Below are positions 61,003 to 64,000 of a DNA stretch of 64,000 bases, in pieces. A program made the translations under genes and the position numbers. Position 1 is the first letter of the stretch, and each line of letters starts with the position of its first letter. The notes under the pieces were generated by a model that worked only from the letters and a program-made list of their open reading frames with translations, was not told where the DNA came from and did not search any database. Source of the DNA: Ziziphus jujuba (Eukaryota > Streptophyta > Magnoliopsida > Rosales > Rhamnaceae); NCBI RefSeq assembly GCF_031755915.1, contig NC_083379.1, positions 13,811,501 to 13,875,500 on the forward strand. The letters are read 5' to 3'.

Positions 61003-61287
61003 CACACTACATAACTCTACATTTTAATGTCCTATATTTATGTCAAGGAAAAAAATAATAATAAAAATCCTATACTGATTGCCCCTACTAGTTCGTTAGG
61101 ATATGTTTGGTATCATGTATAAAATTACTAACTAGACTTCCTATACAACGTTTGGAAGTAATAGAGCCTTTATCCACACACATAAAATCAGGTGAACCCG
61201 CCACTTAATACGAGCTGCCCTGTGTCATATAAAGTTTATAAACCCAGTTATCCGTGTATTGGATTTTGTCAACCTTTTCTTTTTCTT

Positions 61288-62014
61288 TAGAAATATCAAT
61301 GGAACGGGATGGAATCGATTTTTAAAATTTCATCTCTGTTTTTATGAAAAATTTACCATTCTATCCCTGTGGTTTTTCTATTTCTTTAAAGATGGATCGG
61401 AGACGAAAATTTCCCAATCTCCCAATCAGGGATAGGGAGGGAAAACTTTTCATGCTTTTTTATTTTTTATTTTTATAATTGATATAATTTTTTTTTTGAA
61501 AAATTTATATTAAATTTTTTTTTATGAATAAAATGTAAATAAAATGATTAAAATGCAATAAAAATACAATAAAATACATTAAAATGATATCGACGGTCAA
61601 TATACATGGTAAAAATATATTTGAAAATGATTAAATATTTATTATAAAGTGTTTATAATTTCATTGAATATAAATATTTTTATAATTTCATTGAATATTT
61701 TTATCGATGGTCATAAAATTATTTAGTCACAACTAAAGGAAGAATAATAAATATTTTTATTTATATACAAAGAGTAATACAATGAATTATAAAAAATAAA
61801 AATAAATAAATAAATAAATAAATATATATATATATATATCGGATTGGATTTGGGCTGGAGTTTTTATTTTCCAAACTCCCACCTGTCCGTGCTTCAGATT
61901 TTAAATCTTTCTCTTGAATCCATCATGCAATCCTAATTTTTCGGAAAAAAAACCAACCCGATAGGGATGGTGCACCACGGGCATCGGGTTGGTCATGGCA
62001 AATTGCCATTCCTA
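61288..62014. mobile_element. Non-autonomous hAT element 5 (727 bp)
   Basis: Left TAGAAATATCAATGG, right end TTGCCATTCCTA (reverse complement TAGGAATGGCAATTTGCC). Perfect 8-bp target duplication TTTTTCTT (61280-61287 and 62015-62022). No transposase frame. Inverted relative of element 4. Confidence 0.88.
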
Positions 62015-64000
62015 TTTTTCTTTTTTTGTTTTCTTTTTTTCTGGGCTACAAACACTGATACCTGCTGCACTTTAATATTAAAACGAAAAAAAAAAAAAAT
62101 TCACCCTTCTTAATTAATGCTTGCACTACACTTCTTCATAAAAAAAACATAAAATAAACAAAAAAAAGTCTGTACGATTTTCTTTCTGTTTTTCTAAGAT
62201 TATATAATTTTAGATATTATTATTATTAATGATTAAAATTAAAATAATATATTAAAGATAATGTAATTTTAAATATAATTAATATATGAATATATTAAAG
62301 ATAATTTATTATTATTATTAAAGTTAAAAAAAAAATTATTCTTCTTAACTAATGCCTGCACTACACTTATTCAAAAAAAAAAAAAACACAAAATAAACAA
62401 AAAAGCCTGTACGCTTTCTTTTTTTTTTTTTCCTCCCTTTAAGATTATATATTATTATTATTATTCTTTAAAATTAAAATTAATATATTAAAGATAATGT
62501 AATTATTTAAGAAAACTGATTGTAATATTTAAAAATAATAATAATTTAATTTTTATCCATTATAATAAAAAATTCGATATTATTATTATTTTTTATTTTT
62601 AAATGCTAAAACAGTTTCTTAATTCTTTTAGTATTCATATAACTTTTGATGTTGTAACTATTATGATGAATATAATCAAAGCTCTATTAAATATATTATT
62701 AACAATGCAGTTAATTTTTTAAAACTATATGAGTAATAATTAAAAAAACGTTATATGAATAATAATAAAAAAGTAATATTATCTATTTTGAGTAATGTAA
62801 TTATTTATATAAAATTATATGAATAATTTAATCATTTTATTTTAATAAAAATAATTTTTTTATAAAAATTATAATGCAGTACAATGATGTACCAAACACT
62901 ATATAATATTGACACAATATAAGCCGATATAATATAAATTAATACAATACAAGTTATGCATACCAAATAAATTTTTATATGCCTAACAACTTGTTGTGTT
63001 TGTATAATATTTTGTCGCATTCATATCAAATTTTCTCACTTAAACATAATCCGTGAAGCAATCATATTATAACATGTAAATATGTATTTATTAATTAAAT
63101 TATTATGTAAGCTGTTGCCCAACCTCTTAACATCTTAACATTCTTAAGCAATTTATTTAACCCTCACGAAAGCATAAAAGATTAATATAAAGTTAAAAAA
63201 CCAAACATCCAAATCATATTTCCAAAAAATACTGCTGCAAGCACATCATCATTCTCAATCCATATTCAAAATATTAAATATTAACATCAAAATATCACTA
63301 AAGAAAAAGACAATGCTCGTAATGAAACAAAGTAATTTTTTTTTTCAAATTTCTACCGTGATCACCGCCATTATTGCATTCCAGGTTTCAATCTCGTAAA
63401 GCTTAAGAAAACAAATTAGAATATATCAAAAGTCAGCTACAAAGCAATAAAAAAAAATAATAATAGCTTTATTTTTTATCTGAAATTACAAAAATATCCA
63501 TGTTCTCGGGTCAAATTGGTTCAATTGTTGACAATCCGTTAACTATTATGTCTTAATGGGTTTACAAGTTATCAACTAAATCCAATATAAAAGATCTAAA
63601 CCTACAAATTTTCATGTGGGTTTGCTCCATATTATTAGATTGTGTGCATTTATTGTATAATATTGAATAAATAATCAATTAATTTATTTTTATTTGGTAA
63701 CATTTATGCGTTTGTTTTCACTTTTTATTTTTAGTTATGTATTTGTTTTTGTTTGGGATGATAGCTAAAAAGAAAAAAAAAAAAACCGTTTCAATTGTTT
63801 ATAAAATTAAACTTATTTTTAACAAACAAAATTTTATTTTCCATTGCAAATGAGACAATCCTAATCATTTAATCTTCTACTATAAACATGTGTATTTAAA
63901 TCTTCTATTATGTATTGATCATTATATGCCTTCAAATTCAAATGTGAATTAATTCAAATTATTTTTCCAGATTTTAATAAATAAAAAAAACCCTTAAAAA
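62015..64000. other. AT-rich intergenic DNA at the right edge
   Basis: Low-complexity A/T DNA with a duplicated stretch (CTTAATTAATGCTTGCACTA at 62109 and CTTAACTAATGCCTGCACTA at 62344, followed by CACTT.TTCA and AAAATAAACAAAAAA). A fragment at 63508-63600 (TCGGGTCAAATTGGTTCAAT) is slightly like the hAT interiors. No gene. Confidence 0.5.

Larger units (their letters stand above)
58871..61287. other. Repeat-rich intergenic DNA
   Basis: It holds the duplicated block with its foldback insert (59390-60130), and (TA)n runs at 59840-59856, 60111-60132, 60642-60661 and 60693-60718, 60976-61001. No gene. Confidence 0.6.

Noticed and set aside
63480..63620. Possible further hAT element (TCGGGTCAAATTGG)
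   Set aside because: The TIR core TGGCAAT is absent at both sides and no 8-bp duplication is seen.

Overview
The window is nuclear DNA from a flowering plant, probably a woody eudicot. It is AT-rich, genes carry many GT-AG introns, exonic protein sequence closely matches known Arabidopsis families, and the space between genes holds microsatellites, non-autonomous hAT elements, a SINE and retroelement relics. The species cannot be named from the sequence.

Seven protein genes can be rebuilt exon by exon. From left to right: a JMJ14-type JmjC histone H3K4 demethylase on the minus strand (448-7310, 10 coding exons plus a 5' leader exon); a 7.8-8 kb tandem duplication with two intact DHH1/DDX6-type DEAD-box RNA helicase genes of the RH6/RH8/RH12 group, both plus strand (16263-21429 and 24130-29497); SDH7, a small plant-specific subunit of mitochondrial complex II (plus, 32770-35546); gamma-SNAP, an NSF adaptor (minus, 38826-44858); a small secreted proline-rich protein (minus, 46972-47391); and an ESCRT-III VPS2.2-type CHMP2 protein (minus, 48872-55332). 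All splice junctions used keep the reading frame and follow GT-AG.

The gene set is housekeeping: chromatin (JMJ14), cytoplasmic mRNA decay and translational repression (the helicases), respiration (SDH7), membrane fusion (gamma-SNAP) and endosomal sorting (VPS2.2). Nothing suggests a co-regulated pathway. From memory, JMJ14 and gamma-SNAP are immediate neighbours in Arabidopsis (At4g20400/At4g20410), so the helicase pair and SDH7 look like an insertion into, or a retained part of, an ancestral block.

The intergenic and intronic DNA is informative. At least four TIR elements (31807-32448, 48993-49667, 57167-57711, 61288-62014) share a TAG..TGGCAAT terminus and are flanked by matching 8-bp target duplications, which marks them as non-autonomous hAT elements; a fifth short one lies at 50665-50929. 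A 147-bp SINE at 56377-56523 has an 18-bp target duplication and an A-rich tail. A decayed Ty3/gypsy integrase lies at about 12.4-14.5 kb, and two decayed RNase H relics lie at 57.85-58.87 kb. A near-perfect 156-bp foldback lies at 14847-15002. Regulatory candidates include a palindromic double G-box upstream of SDH7, an RY/ABRE cluster upstream of the proline-rich gene, and a G-box plus telo-box module kept in both helicase copies. No CRISPR array, rRNA or tRNA gene was found.
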